A stretch of 64,000 nt of DNA from Mesonia oceanica (GTDB taxonomy: Bacteria; Bacteroidota; Bacteroidia; Flavobacteriales; Flavobacteriaceae): the NCBI RefSeq assembly GCF_902499555.1, contig NZ_CABVMM010000010.1, positions 152,552 to 216,551 of the forward strand, written 5' to 3'. Made by a program: the position numbers and the translations under genes. The notes beneath the pieces are model-generated. The model did no database searches, was not told the origin of the DNA, and saw only the letters and a program-made list of their open reading frames with translations. Below, one piece after another: positions 28,456-37,612 of the stretch; position 1 is the stretch's first letter; every line of letters begins with the position of its first letter.

Positions 28456-29070
28456 TTATAGGTCTTCCAACAGGAGCAAATATACATTTTTGGAGGTACT
28501 CCCATAACTCATGAAATCGCTTTCTTGCTTGTTTTCAAAAGTCTTAATGGTGGTTATGTTAGAAGGTATTCTCTTTTTACTTTTAGATTTTATACCTCTT
28601 AATCCTTCTCCAATCGTATCTACCAGCTGGCTCGTGCCTGCCAAAATAACAAAATTATGAGGGATTTCCGCTAGTTTTTTTTCTTTTATCTGGTTAGAGC
28701 TTACCAATAAAGCACCCGTATTAGCTACTAAATACTCGCAGGTAGATAAAAAGAACGCTGCTTGATTACTAAAAGAATAATTTAAGTCGAAATCTTTAAA
28801 GGTTTCTTTTAGGTTATCATCAAAGCAACAACATTCTTTACCATCCCAGTTATTTTCCTCTAAAATTTTTCCGAAGACGTCAAGTACTTCATTTTTATCT
28901 TGGCAATAAAGAAACTTGCCTCCGTTTTCTTTAAAATTTTTTACAAAATTCTCGTCTGTCGGCAGCGTGGGCTCCGGTGTGTATTTACTTAAATCACCGT
29001 CTCTTAAATCCTCTTCCTTTTCTTTGTCTGATTTAGATTTGGATAAAAATAATTTTCTAAATAGACTCAT
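28456..29070 (-). CDS. LUD-domain protein
   Basis: A 204-residue cytoplasmic protein of the LUD (LutB/LutC-like) family. Recognisable blocks are LVANTGALLVSSNQI and VILAGTSQLVDTIGEGL. Known family members act in lactate oxidation, but single-domain versions next to ftsH/cdsA in Bacteroidota have no proven role. Two adjacent Cys clusters (KECCCFDD) are unusual but do not form a classical Fe-S motif. Its stop is three bases from cdsA, so it is part of that operon. Confidence 0.75.
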   Translation of the reverse strand: MSLFRKLFLSKSKSDKEKEEDLRDGDLSKYTPEPTLPTDENFVKNFKENGGKFLYCQDKNEVLDVFGKILEENNWDGKECCCFDDNLKETFKDFDLNYSFSNQAAFFLSTCEYLVANTGALLVSSNQIKEKKLAEIPHNFVILAGTSQLVDTIGEGLRGIKSKSKKRIPSNITTIKTFENKQESDFMSYGSTSKNVYLLLLEDL

Positions 29071-29116
29071 ATATTAAGTTGGGGTAGTTAATAATTTCAT
29101 TTTACTACTAAAATAT

Positions 29117-29156
29117 AAAAAATCTTGACCATACTTTTGTATAATCAAGATTTTTT
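29117..29156 (-). terminator. Terminator after ftsH
   Basis: AAAAAATCTTGA (29117-29128) pairs perfectly with TCAAGATTTTTT (29145-29156), 12 bp with a 16-base loop, beginning ten bases past the ftsH stop on the minus strand. The A tract on the plus strand gives a U tract in the transcript. It separates rsfS-ftsH from the LUD-cdsA-psd operon. Confidence 0.75.
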
Positions 29157-29165
29157 AGGCTTTTA

Positions 29166-31199
29166 TTAGTAATTGTTTGTTGGATTTTTAGAGTCTTCAG
29201 AAGTTTTTTCTTCTGTAGGTTGAGCTTTTTCTTCTACTTGTTTAGGAGTTTGATCAGTAAGCTTTTCTTCTTCTTTGTGATGAGGGCGATTACCGAAAAT
29301 TCGCTGCAAATCGTCTTTAAAGATTACTTCTTTGTCAAGTAAGATTTCAGCAAGTTCTGTGAGCTTATCTTTATGTTCTGTGAGTAGTTGAATAGCTCGT
29401 TGGTATTGTTCTTCAATGATGTTGGAAATCTCCTTATCTATTAATTCTGCTGTCTTTTCGCTATAAGGTTTAGCAAAATTGTATTCATTTTGTCCGCTAG
29501 AATCGTAATAGGTTAAGTTTCCTATTTTATCATTCAATCCGTAAACGGTTACCATAGCTTTGGCTTGTTTGGTCACTTTTTCTAAATCGCTTAGCGCTCC
29601 AGTAGATATTTTATTAAAAATCACTTTTTCTGCTGCACGACCACCCATAGTGGCACACATTTCATCTAGCATTTGTTCAGGACGAACAATTAAGCGTTCT
29701 TCCGGTAAATACCAAGCCGCTCCTAGAGATTGACCACGTGGGACGATAGTTACCTTAACTAAGGGGGCCGCATGTTCTAGCATCCAGCTTACCGTAGCGT
29801 GACCAGCTTCGTGAAAAGCAATAGCTTTCTTTTCGTCTGGGGTAATAATCTTATTTTTCTTTTCAAGACCACCTACAATTCTATCTACTGCATCTAAGAA
29901 GTCTTGTTTTCCAACTGCTTTATTGCCTTTACGGGCAGCAATTAAGGCAGCTTCATTACAAACATTGGCAATATCTGCTCCAGAGAATCCTGGGGTTTGT
30001 TTGGCTAAAAATTCAGTATCTAATTCTTCTGCTACTTTTTTAAGCGGACGTAAGTGTACTTCAAAAATTTCTTTACGTTCTCTTACATCGGGAAGGTCTA
30101 CATAAATCTGTCTATCAAAACGTCCAGCACGCATTAATGCTTTATCTAACACGTCGGCTCGGTTGGTCGCGGCTACCACAATTACATTGGTATTGGTACC
30201 AAAACCATCCATCTCTGTGAGTAACTGATTGAGTGTATTTTCACGTTCATCGTTAGATCCTGAGAAGTTGTTTTTTCCACGGGCTCTACCAATTGCGTCA
30301 ATTTCATCTATAAAGATTATGGATGGAGATTTTTCTTTGGCTTGTTTAAATAAATCCCTTACACGAGAAGCTCCAACTCCCACAAACATTTCTACAAAAT
30401 CTGAACCTGACAAGGAGAAGAAAGGTACTTTTGCTTCACCGGCCACAGCTTTTGCCAATAAGGTTTTACCGGTTCCCGGAGGTCCTACTAATAAGGCTCC
30501 TTTTGGGATTTTACCACCTAATGAAGTATATTTTTCAGGTTGTTTTAAGAAATCTACGATTTCCTGTACTTCCTCTTTTGCTCCCTCAAGCCCAGCAACA
30601 TCTTTAAAAGAAGTTTTTACATCGGTATTTTGGTCAAAGAGTTTTGCTTTAGATTTACCAATATTGAAGATTTGGCCTCCAGCACCGCCACCGGCACCAC
30701 CGCTCATTCTTCTCATAATGAAAATCCAAATACCAAAAAGTAAGATAAATGGAAGAAGCGTAAGTAAAATGTCGCCCCAATAGTTTTGATGAGTTTCAAA
30801 CTCAATATCGGTAGATAAATTATTTTCTTTTTTAATTTCATTAAAATTCTTTTGAAAATTTTCTAAACTACCTATTTCAAAAGTATAGTCAGGAGTGTCT
30901 CCCGCTGGAAGAAATTCTTTTTCCTGGGTTTTTTTATGAACAGGATTTTGTTTGGCTTTATCCGTTAAATATACATTTGCCTGTTTTTTATTAACTACAA
31001 TTACCTTTTTTACATCACCATCTTTAAGAAAGTTTTGAAATTGACTGATATTGGTTTTTGCAGGTTCATTGAAGCCCATGCTTCCTCCAAAAAAATTAAG
31101 CCCTAAGAAAATTAGGACAATTCCAATATAAATCCAGTAAGAGTTAAATTTAGGTTTATTGCTCCCTGGTTTCTTTTTATTGTTCTGCTCGTTGGCCAT
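29166..31199 (-). CDS. ftsH: ATP-dependent zinc metalloprotease FtsH
   Basis: Membrane-anchored AAA+ protease that degrades misfolded and regulatory membrane proteins. The 677-residue protein has two membrane helices (about 21-39 and 143-162) around a periplasmic domain, Walker A GPPGTGKT (239-246), Walker [21 protein letters not shown], and the zinc site HEAGH (463-467). The C-terminal tail is acidic and polar. It follows rsfS by 20 bases. Confidence 0.97.
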   Translation of the reverse strand: MANEQNNKKKPGSNKPKFNSYWIYIGIVLIFLGLNFFGGSMGFNEPAKTNISQFQNFLKDGDVKKVIVVNKKQANVYLTDKAKQNPVHKKTQEKEFLPAGDTPDYTFEIGSLENFQKNFNEIKKENNLSTDIEFETHQNYWGDILLTLLPFILLFGIWIFIMRRMSGGAGGGAGGQIFNIGKSKAKLFDQNTDVKTSFKDVAGLEGAKEEVQEIVDFLKQPEKYTSLGGKIPKGALLVGPPGTGKTLLAKAVAGEAKVPFFSLSGSDFVEMFVGVGASRVRDLFKQAKEKSPSIIFIDEIDAIGRARGKNNFSGSNDERENTLNQLLTEMDGFGTNTNVIVVAATNRADVLDKALMRAGRFDRQIYVDLPDVRERKEIFEVHLRPLKKVAEELDTEFLAKQTPGFSGADIANVCNEAALIAARKGNKAVGKQDFLDAVDRIVGGLEKKNKIITPDEKKAIAFHEAGHATVSWMLEHAAPLVKVTIVPRGQSLGAAWYLPEERLIVRPEQMLDEMCATMGGRAAEKVIFNKISTGALSDLEKVTKQAKAMVTVYGLNDKIGNLTYYDSSGQNEYNFAKPYSEKTAELIDKEISNIIEEQYQRAIQLLTEHKDKLTELAEILLDKEVIFKDDLQRIFGNRPHHKEEEKLTDQTPKQVEEKAQPTEEKTSEDSKNPTNNY

Positions 31200-31219
31200 T
31201 TTATTCTTTCTAGTAATTT

Positions 31220-31591
31220 TTAATAATCGGTTTCAATAGTAGTGCTTTTTGCGTCTCCCCACAAACTTTCAATATCGTAATATTCCCTAATGTGTTTTTG
31301 GAAAACGTGTACTACTACATTGACGTAGTCCATAAGTATCCATTCTGCATTTTCGGTACCTTCTACGTGCCAAGGCTTATCTTTAATTGCCTTGCTAACA
31401 GTTTTTTGGATAGAGTTAACAATGGCATTTACCTGAGTGTTGGATGTACCATTGCAAATAATAAAATAGTCACAAACCGTATTCTCAATTTCCCTTAGGT
31501 CTAAGATTTGTATATCTTTTCCTTTTACCTCTTCAATCCCTTGCAATATATGTGTTATCAGTTGGTCTGTGTTCTTTTCTTTGTTTATCAT
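31220..31591 (-). CDS. rsfS: Ribosome silencing factor RsfS
   Basis: Binds ribosomal protein L14 and blocks joining of the subunits in slow growth. The 123-residue protein shows the family pattern: DYFIICNGTSNTQVNAI, WHVEGTENAEWILMDY and VVVHVF, with YDIESLWGDA at the end. First gene of the ftsH transcript, with a good -7 box 20 bases upstream. Confidence 0.95.
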   Translation of the reverse strand: MINKEKNTDQLITHILQGIEEVKGKDIQILDLREIENTVCDYFIICNGTSNTQVNAIVNSIQKTVSKAIKDKPWHVEGTENAEWILMDYVNVVVHVFQKHIREYYDIESLWGDAKSTTIETDY

Positions 31592-31611
31592 TAAAATTTA
31601 ATTGTTTTGCG

Positions 31612-31619
31612 CAAAGTTA
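31612..31619 (-). promoter_or_regulatory. Predicted rsfS-ftsH promoter, -7 box
   Basis: On the minus strand this reads TAACTTTG, a full match to the Bacteroidota -7 consensus TAnnTTTG, 20 bases before the rsfS ATG. No clear -33 TTG is seen, so the call rests on one box and its position. Confidence 0.5.
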
Positions 31620-31674
31620 TTATTTTTTAAACTTTTTTTGTATCCTAATTTAAACATTCTTTCATTAAGTCTCT

Positions 31675-32406
31675 ATGCGAAGTATCAAAGTCCTTGCCAC
31701 CGATTCTACCAATCTATTTTTAAGAGAACTTTTTAGGGAACAACCTAATATAGAAAATTGCTATGTTGTGACGGAAGAACAAACCAAAGGCAAAGGCCAA
31801 ATGGGGGCAGGTTGGATCTCAGAAAAAGGCAAGAACCTTACGTTTAGCTTGCTTTTAAACGATTTGAACTTAAAGATTGATGAGCAGTTTAAATTGAGTG
31901 CCATTGTAGCAACAAGTATGATAGAGGTGCTGGAAAAGCTTCAAATCCCAAAATTGAAGATTAAGTGGCCAAACGACATATTGGCAGGGAATTTTAAAAT
32001 ATGTGGAATTTTAATTGAAAATATTCTTATAAATGGCAGGGTAGGTAGTACGATTATAGGCATTGGCTTAAATGTAAATCAATTAGAATTTGAAAATTTA
32101 CCTCAAGCAGCTTCTCTAAAAAAACTTACTGGTGTTCATTTTGAATTAGATTATTTATTGAAATTACTGGTGAATACTATTGAAAAGAATATTTATGCAA
32201 AAAAGGATTGGAAAATAGAAGCTATTTTAAACGAATATTATGTCCACCTTTTTAGATTGAACAAAGCTTCTACTTTTGAATTTCCTAATGGCCAAAGAAA
32301 AACAGGGATTATAAAAAAAGTCTCTCATCAAGGACGATTAATCATTTTTTTTGAAGACCAGCTAGAACAAGAATTTGATATTAAGGAAATAAAATTACTT
32401 TACTAA
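31675..32406 (+). CDS. birA: Biotin-[acetyl-CoA-carboxylase] ligase
   Basis: Attaches biotin to the carboxylase carrier protein. The 243-residue enzyme has the biotinyl-5'-AMP loop TKGKGQMGAGW, KWPNDI, and GIGLNVNQ. It has no N-terminal helix-turn-helix, so it is a monofunctional ligase and not a repressor. It is divergent from rsfS with 83 bases between. Confidence 0.93.
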   Translation: MRSIKVLATDSTNLFLRELFREQPNIENCYVVTEEQTKGKGQMGAGWISEKGKNLTFSLLLNDLNLKIDEQFKLSAIVATSMIEVLEKLQIPKLKIKWPNDILAGNFKICGILIENILINGRVGSTIIGIGLNVNQLEFENLPQAASLKKLTGVHFELDYLLKLLVNTIEKNIYAKKDWKIEAILNEYYVHLFRLNKASTFEFPNGQRKTGIIKKVSHQGRLIIFFEDQLEQEFDIKEIKLLY

Positions 32407-32532
32407 AGGCTTTAGGTTTTAATAAAATATTGGTTTTTTAACACTTTTGTGAATTGTTAAAAACGATAAAATTTACATTTTAACGATAAATTAGTGTTAA
32501 ATTTAAGTAATTAACATTTAAATTATTTTATT

Positions 32533-33984
32533 ATGAAAAATTTTACGTTTTTAATCTCGCTGTTTTTTTTGTCTTTAGGTTATGCACAACCAAATCAGTC
32601 ATTTGGTACTGTAAGTTCAACAATAGCTTCACCTCCACCTTTTGCACCAGAAGAAATCTTCCGTTTTAGACGAGGTTTGGTAACACAACTAGATCAAGGT
32701 AATTTTAACTTTGGTTTAAATGATCGCTGGTTCTCTTCAGGAAGGTTAACTACTGGTAGTCAGACGGTTTATGGTTTGCGTTATCAAGTGAATGGAAAAT
32801 CTTTAATATTGGGATATAATAATATAGATAATATTAATCCACGTATTCAATGGATAGGTTTACCTGGTGAAACCTTGGGTGATTTAGAGTTTCGGTATGC
32901 CCGAGATTTTATGTCTACAGATTCTTTTCTATCTGCAGCCATGCGACGGGATGGATCTACTGTTTTTAGTAGAGATAAAAACTTTTCGGTATTTGATGAA
33001 TCTAAAGTTGGTATTTTAGCTAGTGGTCAAAGAAGAGAAGGTATTCAGGTTTGGCATGAAAATTCTGACTTTGATTTTAGTGCTGCAGGTTCTTTCTATG
33101 CTATAGCACATCAAGGTCAAGGGATTGGTGTATTTGGGCAATCAAGAGAAACGAATGGACAAGGATACGGAGTCTATGCTGGCTCTTTTGGAGCTTCGCA
33201 AATTAATTTTGGAGTTTATGGTGAAGTTGGAAATGCAGATCAAAGCTATGCGATCTATGGAAGGGCATCTTCGACCGGTACTGGTCAATTCGCCGGATTT
33301 TTTGATGGCAATGTAGAGGTAACAGGTTCTTTTTTAGTTTCTTCTGATAAAAAATTAAAAGAAAATATTAAAGAAGAAGAAGGTGTGCTTGAAAAGCTGG
33401 CGAATCTAAATCCTGTTGAATATAATTTTAAAACTAAAGAAGGCTTTAATTTACCTATAGGAAAACAACATGGGTTTATTGCACAAGAATTAGAAGAGGT
33501 TTATCCTGAATTGGTGCAAGATGTAATTAAACCATTATACGATAAAGAAGGTCGCCCATCAGGAGGAGAAGAGTTTAAATCTGTAAACTATATAGGCTTA
33601 ATAGGTGTTCTTACCAAATCTATCCAAGAGTTAAATGCTAAAGTTGAGTCTCTTGAGGAAAAGCTGAAAAACAATAGCGAAACCTATGTGGTGAAAGATG
33701 TGCAATTATCAAAAGAATTGGAGAGTTCTGCGTATAGTTTGGAGCAAAATTACCCAAATCCGTTTGATGGACAATCAGTTATTGCTTATAAATTACCAGA
33801 AACAGAAGAAAACGCTTCCATTATGGTTTTTGATATGACCGGTAATCTTAAAAAAGAATATCGTCTTACTGAAAAAGAAGGGAAAATTATTATAAATGCC
33901 TCAGACTTTAAGAATGGAATTTACCTGTATAGCTTGATTAGTAGTAATAAAGAAATTATAACTAAACGAATGATTATTAAATAA
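32533..33984 (+). CDS. Secreted protein with S74 chaperone-like domain and T9SS tail
   Basis: A 483-residue exported protein (signal peptide to GYAQ). The middle is repetitive and Gly-rich (GIGVFGQ, GYGVYAGS, FGVYGEVG), like tail-fibre beta-prisms. From about residue 270 there is an endosialidase-type S74 intramolecular chaperone domain (SSDKKLKENIKE, LNPVEYNFK, HGFIAQELEEVYPELV), then a coiled coil (about 365-385), then a T9SS type A sorting domain from about 407 (NYPNPFDG, GIYLYSLIS, KRMIIK). It should be a trimeric surface protein. Its natural ligand is unknown. The bidirectional hairpin at 34010 ends the transcript. Confidence 0.85.
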   Translation: MKNFTFLISLFFLSLGYAQPNQSFGTVSSTIASPPPFAPEEIFRFRRGLVTQLDQGNFNFGLNDRWFSSGRLTTGSQTVYGLRYQVNGKSLILGYNNIDNINPRIQWIGLPGETLGDLEFRYARDFMSTDSFLSAAMRRDGSTVFSRDKNFSVFDESKVGILASGQRREGIQVWHENSDFDFSAAGSFYAIAHQGQGIGVFGQSRETNGQGYGVYAGSFGASQINFGVYGEVGNADQSYAIYGRASSTGTGQFAGFFDGNVEVTGSFLVSSDKKLKENIKEEEGVLEKLANLNPVEYNFKTKEGFNLPIGKQHGFIAQELEEVYPELVQDVIKPLYDKEGRPSGGEEFKSVNYIGLIGVLTKSIQELNAKVESLEEKLKNNSETYVVKDVQLSKELESSAYSLEQNYPNPFDGQSVIAYKLPETEENASIMVFDMTGNLKKEYRLTEKEGKIIINASDFKNGIYLYSLISSNKEIITKRMIIK

Positions 33985-34009
33985 ACTCTTAGCAACAAAT
34001 AAAAACTAA

Positions 34010-34044
34010 AAATCCCTCTTGAACGATAAATTCAAGAGGGATTT
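34010..34044. terminator. Bidirectional terminator
   Basis: AAATCCCTCTTGAA and its exact complement (14 bp, 7-base loop) lie between the convergent S74/T9SS and SRPBCC genes, followed by TTTAAATTTTT-like sequence. Confidence 0.8.
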
Positions 34045-34067
34045 AAATTTTTCATCTTTGTTTATAA

Positions 34068-34460
34068 CTAAAGCTTTCCTAAATTTTCGCTTAAGGTATT
34101 AATGAATTTTTTTAAGGGAGATTTGATCATCATCGCCATCATGGAGTTAAATTCACCTTCAAAAATTAATTGAACTTTACTGGTTTCAGCATCTATTTCT
34201 TCAATTTCTGCTTTTAAGGTAAAAGGGAATTTATCACTTCCGGAACCTAAAACTGCAGTTTGATAAGGAATTTTCTCTTGCATTTTCAGTTTAATTTCCG
34301 GCATTCCTTTCAACTGAAAAAGGAAACTATCTTCTCCTTTTATCTCAAACTTTTGAATACTATCAGGCATAATCTTTTCATAATTATGCATGTTGGTTAA
34401 AAATTCAAAAACCTGTTGTTGACTTTTATTTACTTGGGTAGTATTGCTTTCTAAATGCAT
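34068..34460 (-). CDS. SRPBCC-family small protein
   Basis: A 130-residue cytoplasmic protein that fits the START/SRPBCC helix-grip fold: N-terminal VNKSQQQVFEFLTNMHNYEKIMPD, a central run of beta strands, and a long C-terminal helix (MMAMMIKSPLKKFINTLSENL). Such proteins bind a hydrophobic ligand, but nothing here identifies it. It follows pyrE by six bases and is probably cotranscribed. Confidence 0.75.
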   Translation of the reverse strand: MHLESNTTQVNKSQQQVFEFLTNMHNYEKIMPDSIQKFEIKGEDSFLFQLKGMPEIKLKMQEKIPYQTAVLGSGSDKFPFTLKAEIEEIDAETSKVQLIFEGEFNSMMAMMIKSPLKKFINTLSENLGKL

Positions 34461-34466
34461 GGTGTT

Positions 34467-35111
34467 TTATTTTGGTGACCAATTCGCAGGATCTTGACGC
34501 CATTTTCTTAACGTAGCTGCTTCTTCTTTATTTAAATAACTGGTTTCGTAAGCTTGTTCTATTAAATGTTCGTAATTGCTAAGGACGTTAACGTTAACAT
34601 GCTCTTTTTCAAAGTTTTCTTCAGCAATATCAAAACCATAGGAGAAAATAGCAATCATTCCTTTTACGGTTGCATTGGCTTCTTTTAAAGCTTTTACCGC
34701 ATTTAAACTACTTTTTCCGGTACTAATTAAATCTTCAATCACCACCACGTGTTGACCGCTTTCCAAGTGACCTTCAATTTGGTTTTTTCTTCCGTGCTTT
34801 TTTGCTTCGGGTCTTACGTAAACAAAAGGTAGGCCTAAATATTCTGCCACCAACATCCCAATCCCAATGGCTCCAGTGGCCACACCGGCAATAACATCAG
34901 GTTTTCCGTAAACTTGTTCAACGTGTTTAGCCATGTGCTCCCTAATGTAATTTCTTATCGGTGGGTAGGAAAGTACCACGCGGTTATCACAATAAATTGG
35001 AGACTTCCAACCGCTTGCCCATGTAAAAGGTTCTTGCGGATTTAATTTTATTGCTTTAATTTGCAATAAAAGTTCGGCTGTTTTTTTAGCTGTTTCTTTA
35101 TCTAAAATCAT
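34467..35111 (-). CDS. pyrE: Orotate phosphoribosyltransferase
   Basis: Makes orotidine 5'-phosphate from orotate and PRPP in pyrimidine synthesis. The 214-residue enzyme has the PRPP-binding motif VVVIEDLISTGKSS, the orotate loop region WASGWKSPIYCDNR and the flexible KKHGRKNQIEGH loop. The longer frame from 35150 begins with a GTG/TTG type codon inside the divergent gene; ATG at 35111 gives the normal N terminus MILDKETA. Confidence 0.95.
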   Translation of the reverse strand: MILDKETAKKTAELLLQIKAIKLNPQEPFTWASGWKSPIYCDNRVVLSYPPIRNYIREHMAKHVEQVYGKPDVIAGVATGAIGIGMLVAEYLGLPFVYVRPEAKKHGRKNQIEGHLESGQHVVVIEDLISTGKSSLNAVKALKEANATVKGMIAIFSYGFDIAEENFEKEHVNVNVLSNYEHLIEQAYETSYLNKEEAATLRKWRQDPANWSPK

Positions 35112-35116
35112 ACCTG

Positions 35117-35124
35117 CAAATGTA
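35117..35124 (-). promoter_or_regulatory. Predicted pyrE promoter, -7 box
   Basis: Reads TACATTTG on the minus strand, a full TAnnTTTG match, with TTG at 35148-35150 as a possible -33 box (23-base spacer). It ends only five bases before the pyrE ATG, so the message would have almost no leader. It also covers the start codon of the divergent NUDIX gene. Confidence 0.45.
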
Positions 35125-35743
35125 TAAAGTTTTTGTGAAAGATATACCAATAATTCTTTCTACCAAAAAAGAAATTGGAGATAAATACACCTCTATCCCT
35201 ATAAAAAAGGTGAAGCTGAAAAAGTTAATCAAAAAGATTTTAAAAGGTGAAATATTATACGTGAACCTTTACCATAAGGATGAGAAAAAGCTTTTTAAAC
35301 ATTTAAGAAGTAAGCTTAAACCTATTGTCGCAGGCGGTGGTTTGGTCTATAACCCAAAAGGGGAAATCCTTTTTATTTATAGGAATGATAAATGGGATTT
35401 GCCTAAAGGAAAAGCAGAAAAAAACGAAACCATAGAAGAAACTTCCATTCGAGAAGTGGAGGAAGAGACCAAAGTAGAAGGATTGCAGATTACTGAATTT
35501 TTACAAACCACTTACCACGTGATGAAGCGGAAAGGAAAGTTTAGGCTGAAGGAAACCCATTGGTTTGAAATGAAAACCGATTTTGATGGTGAATTGACCC
35601 CTCAGGAAAATGAAGGTATTACGAAAGTAGAATGGAAAAACTTTGAAAAAACCCAAGAAGCGTTAAAGGAATCTTACGAGAATATAAAACTGCTTTTTCC
35701 AAAAGAATATTTAATTCAGCATCCGGAAAATAGGATATCGTAA
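35120..35743 (+). CDS. NUDIX hydrolase
   Basis: Hydrolyses a nucleoside diphosphate linked to some group X; substrate unknown. The NUDIX box is complete: GKAEKNETIEETSIREVEEET, spelling G-x5-E-x7-R-E-x2-E-E, near residues 95-115. About 70 N-terminal residues (basic, KKVKLKKLIKKIL) precede the core, as in the flavobacterial form of this protein. Its start is eight bases from pyrE on the other strand, and its 3' end overlaps the M14 gene by 33 bases. Confidence 0.85.
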   Translation: MYKVFVKDIPIILSTKKEIGDKYTSIPIKKVKLKKLIKKILKGEILYVNLYHKDEKKLFKHLRSKLKPIVAGGGLVYNPKGEILFIYRNDKWDLPKGKAEKNETIEETSIREVEEETKVEGLQITEFLQTTYHVMKRKGKFRLKETHWFEMKTDFDGELTPQENEGITKVEWKNFEKTQEALKESYENIKLLFPKEYLIQHPENRIS

Positions 35744-37465
35744 ATGAGCTTTTTCATAATTTTCAGAATGTTTGTAGATCCAATCTAATTGGGAATACCC
35801 ATCTTTTCTGAATTTTTTATCAGCTTTTTTTATAGAATCAAATTCTTTTTTTAGCAAGCTGTCTTTTTCTATTAGCTGAAGCGCTTGATCTTCAAAAACA
35901 TAAGGAGAGAAATGTTCTTTTTGTTGAAGAACTGAGTCGAAGAAATTCCAATTAAAGAATGAATCCTCTGCAATAGGTTCTAAGGTTTCCAGTAAATATC
36001 GAATGCCTTCCTGTTTAGTAGAAACGATCAAATCCCCTTTTCTAAATGGGACGCTATCTTTATAAGTTTCCACCTCAGTATTAAAATGTGGATAATGTCC
36101 TTCGTATACTTGATTTCGAGTTTTATAATTTTTAATTCGGTAAGCTTCCACTTCCATTAAAGTATCTTTTTCAAGAGCGTTCATTTCAATATGATTCAAT
36201 TTTAATAAATCAACTACAGGCCACCAGCCTTGTGGGATGATATAAGCTTTAGGGACAGAAACCGTATCACTAGGTTTAAAATAATTGTAATAGGTAATAT
36301 CTTTGGTGTAAGGTTGATCTCGATTATACTTTAGCCGGTCTAATCCTGTTACTTCACTTTTTATGATGGTGTCTTGAAAACCTTTAAACTGAAGAGTTGA
36401 AGTTTGTGAACTATCTACTTTATAATTCAAATAATATTCATGGGTATTGGTAAAATAATCATTAGTGCTTGCTCTTGCCCCAATAATTTTTGCTGAATTT
36501 TTATCGATAATCCCAATTGTAGTCAACATAAATTGATAAGTTCCTTTCACTCTTTGCGCATAGGGTTTTAGCATATGGGTTTCCAGCATCATTCCCATCG
36601 TATTGAAAAGTGCGGTGTAACCTGTAGAATATCGAGGCGAATCCTTAAATTGAGAAAATCCGTCCAGCGGACTTTCGTTGAAAACATTCACATAAGGCGT
36701 GATTGGCCAATCTTTTTTAGCTAAACTATCTTCTAGTGCCGGCATAAATTCCTGATGAATATATTTTCCCAATTCACCATTCAATTTATTATGCTGAGTA
36801 AGCAAATGGGTGAGCGTATATTGATAGTCGGCACCATTACTTACATGATTGTCAATAAAAACATCAGGATTTAAGTAATGAAAAATCTCATAAAAAGCCT
36901 TCGTATTTCGGGTATCTGCCTTAATAAAATCGCGGTTAAGATCGTAATTCCTGGCATTCCCTCTAAAACCATAAGCTTCCGGGCCGTTTTGATTGGTTCT
37001 GGAAGTAGAATTGCGATTAAGCGCTCCACCAATATTATAAATAGGAATAGTTGCGATAATTGTGTTCTCAGGGATGGCGATAGAATCTTGTGCTAAATCA
37101 CGAAACAATAACATCGTTGCATCGATCCCATCACTTTCGCCGGGATGAATACCATTGTTAATTAGTAGTACTTGCTTTTCGTGCGGGAAATTTTCCGGGT
37201 CAAACTCACTGTCAGGATTAAAAATGACTAAGTGAAGAGGTTCTCCACTGTCAGTTTTTCCGAATTCTTCTAAAGAAACGCTTGAAAAAGCATCATCTAG
37301 TTCCGTGTAAAAATCGATCACTTCATCATAAGTAGCTGTTTCTTTTCCGTTAGACTTCTCAAATGTTGTGGAAAGATCGTATTCTTTTACGAGTTTGTAT
37401 TTAGAGAGGTCGCAGGAATAAAATAAAAATGAAAATATATATATAAGTAAAATGATTTTTTTCAT
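35711..37465 (-). CDS. M14-family zinc carboxypeptidase lipoprotein
   Basis: A 584-residue exported metallocarboxypeptidase. Zinc ligands HxxE are in NGIHPGESDG, and the third ligand is probably in FIDNHVSNGADYQYT. The signal peptide ends in a lipobox (FLFYSC). The C-terminal ~200 residues form a beta-rich region typical of the long flavobacterial M14 proteins. It overlaps the NUDIX gene tail to tail by 33 bases. Substrate (peptide or cell-wall peptide) is not evident. Confidence 0.85.
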   Translation of the reverse strand: MKKIILLIYIFSFLFYSCDLSKYKLVKEYDLSTTFEKSNGKETATYDEVIDFYTELDDAFSSVSLEEFGKTDSGEPLHLVIFNPDSEFDPENFPHEKQVLLINNGIHPGESDGIDATMLLFRDLAQDSIAIPENTIIATIPIYNIGGALNRNSTSRTNQNGPEAYGFRGNARNYDLNRDFIKADTRNTKAFYEIFHYLNPDVFIDNHVSNGADYQYTLTHLLTQHNKLNGELGKYIHQEFMPALEDSLAKKDWPITPYVNVFNESPLDGFSQFKDSPRYSTGYTALFNTMGMMLETHMLKPYAQRVKGTYQFMLTTIGIIDKNSAKIIGARASTNDYFTNTHEYYLNYKVDSSQTSTLQFKGFQDTIIKSEVTGLDRLKYNRDQPYTKDITYYNYFKPSDTVSVPKAYIIPQGWWPVVDLLKLNHIEMNALEKDTLMEVEAYRIKNYKTRNQVYEGHYPHFNTEVETYKDSVPFRKGDLIVSTKQEGIRYLLETLEPIAEDSFFNWNFFDSVLQQKEHFSPYVFEDQALQLIEKDSLLKKEFDSIKKADKKFRKDGYSQLDWIYKHSENYEKAHLRYPIFRMLN

Positions 37466-37485
37466 CGCAATGAGTATTTGACTTA

Positions 37486-37493
37486 CAAATTTA
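37486..37493 (-). promoter_or_regulatory. Predicted promoter of the M14 gene, -7 box
   Basis: Reads TAAATTTG on the minus strand (TAnnTTTG), 20 bases before the M14 start. No convincing -33 box. Confidence 0.4.
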
Positions 37494-37612
37494 CTAATAA
37501 TCTTAATTTATTTTTAGAATAAGCTGTAGACCTGTTAAATAAATATTAATCAAAAGCTGAGGTTTTAGGTTGGAGTAGATATAGATTAAATTGGGACAAA
37601 AAATTGAAGACT

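Noticed and set aside
29131..29140. TACTTTTG promoter box on the plus strand
   Set aside because: It lies in the loop of the ftsH terminator and no plus-strand gene follows.
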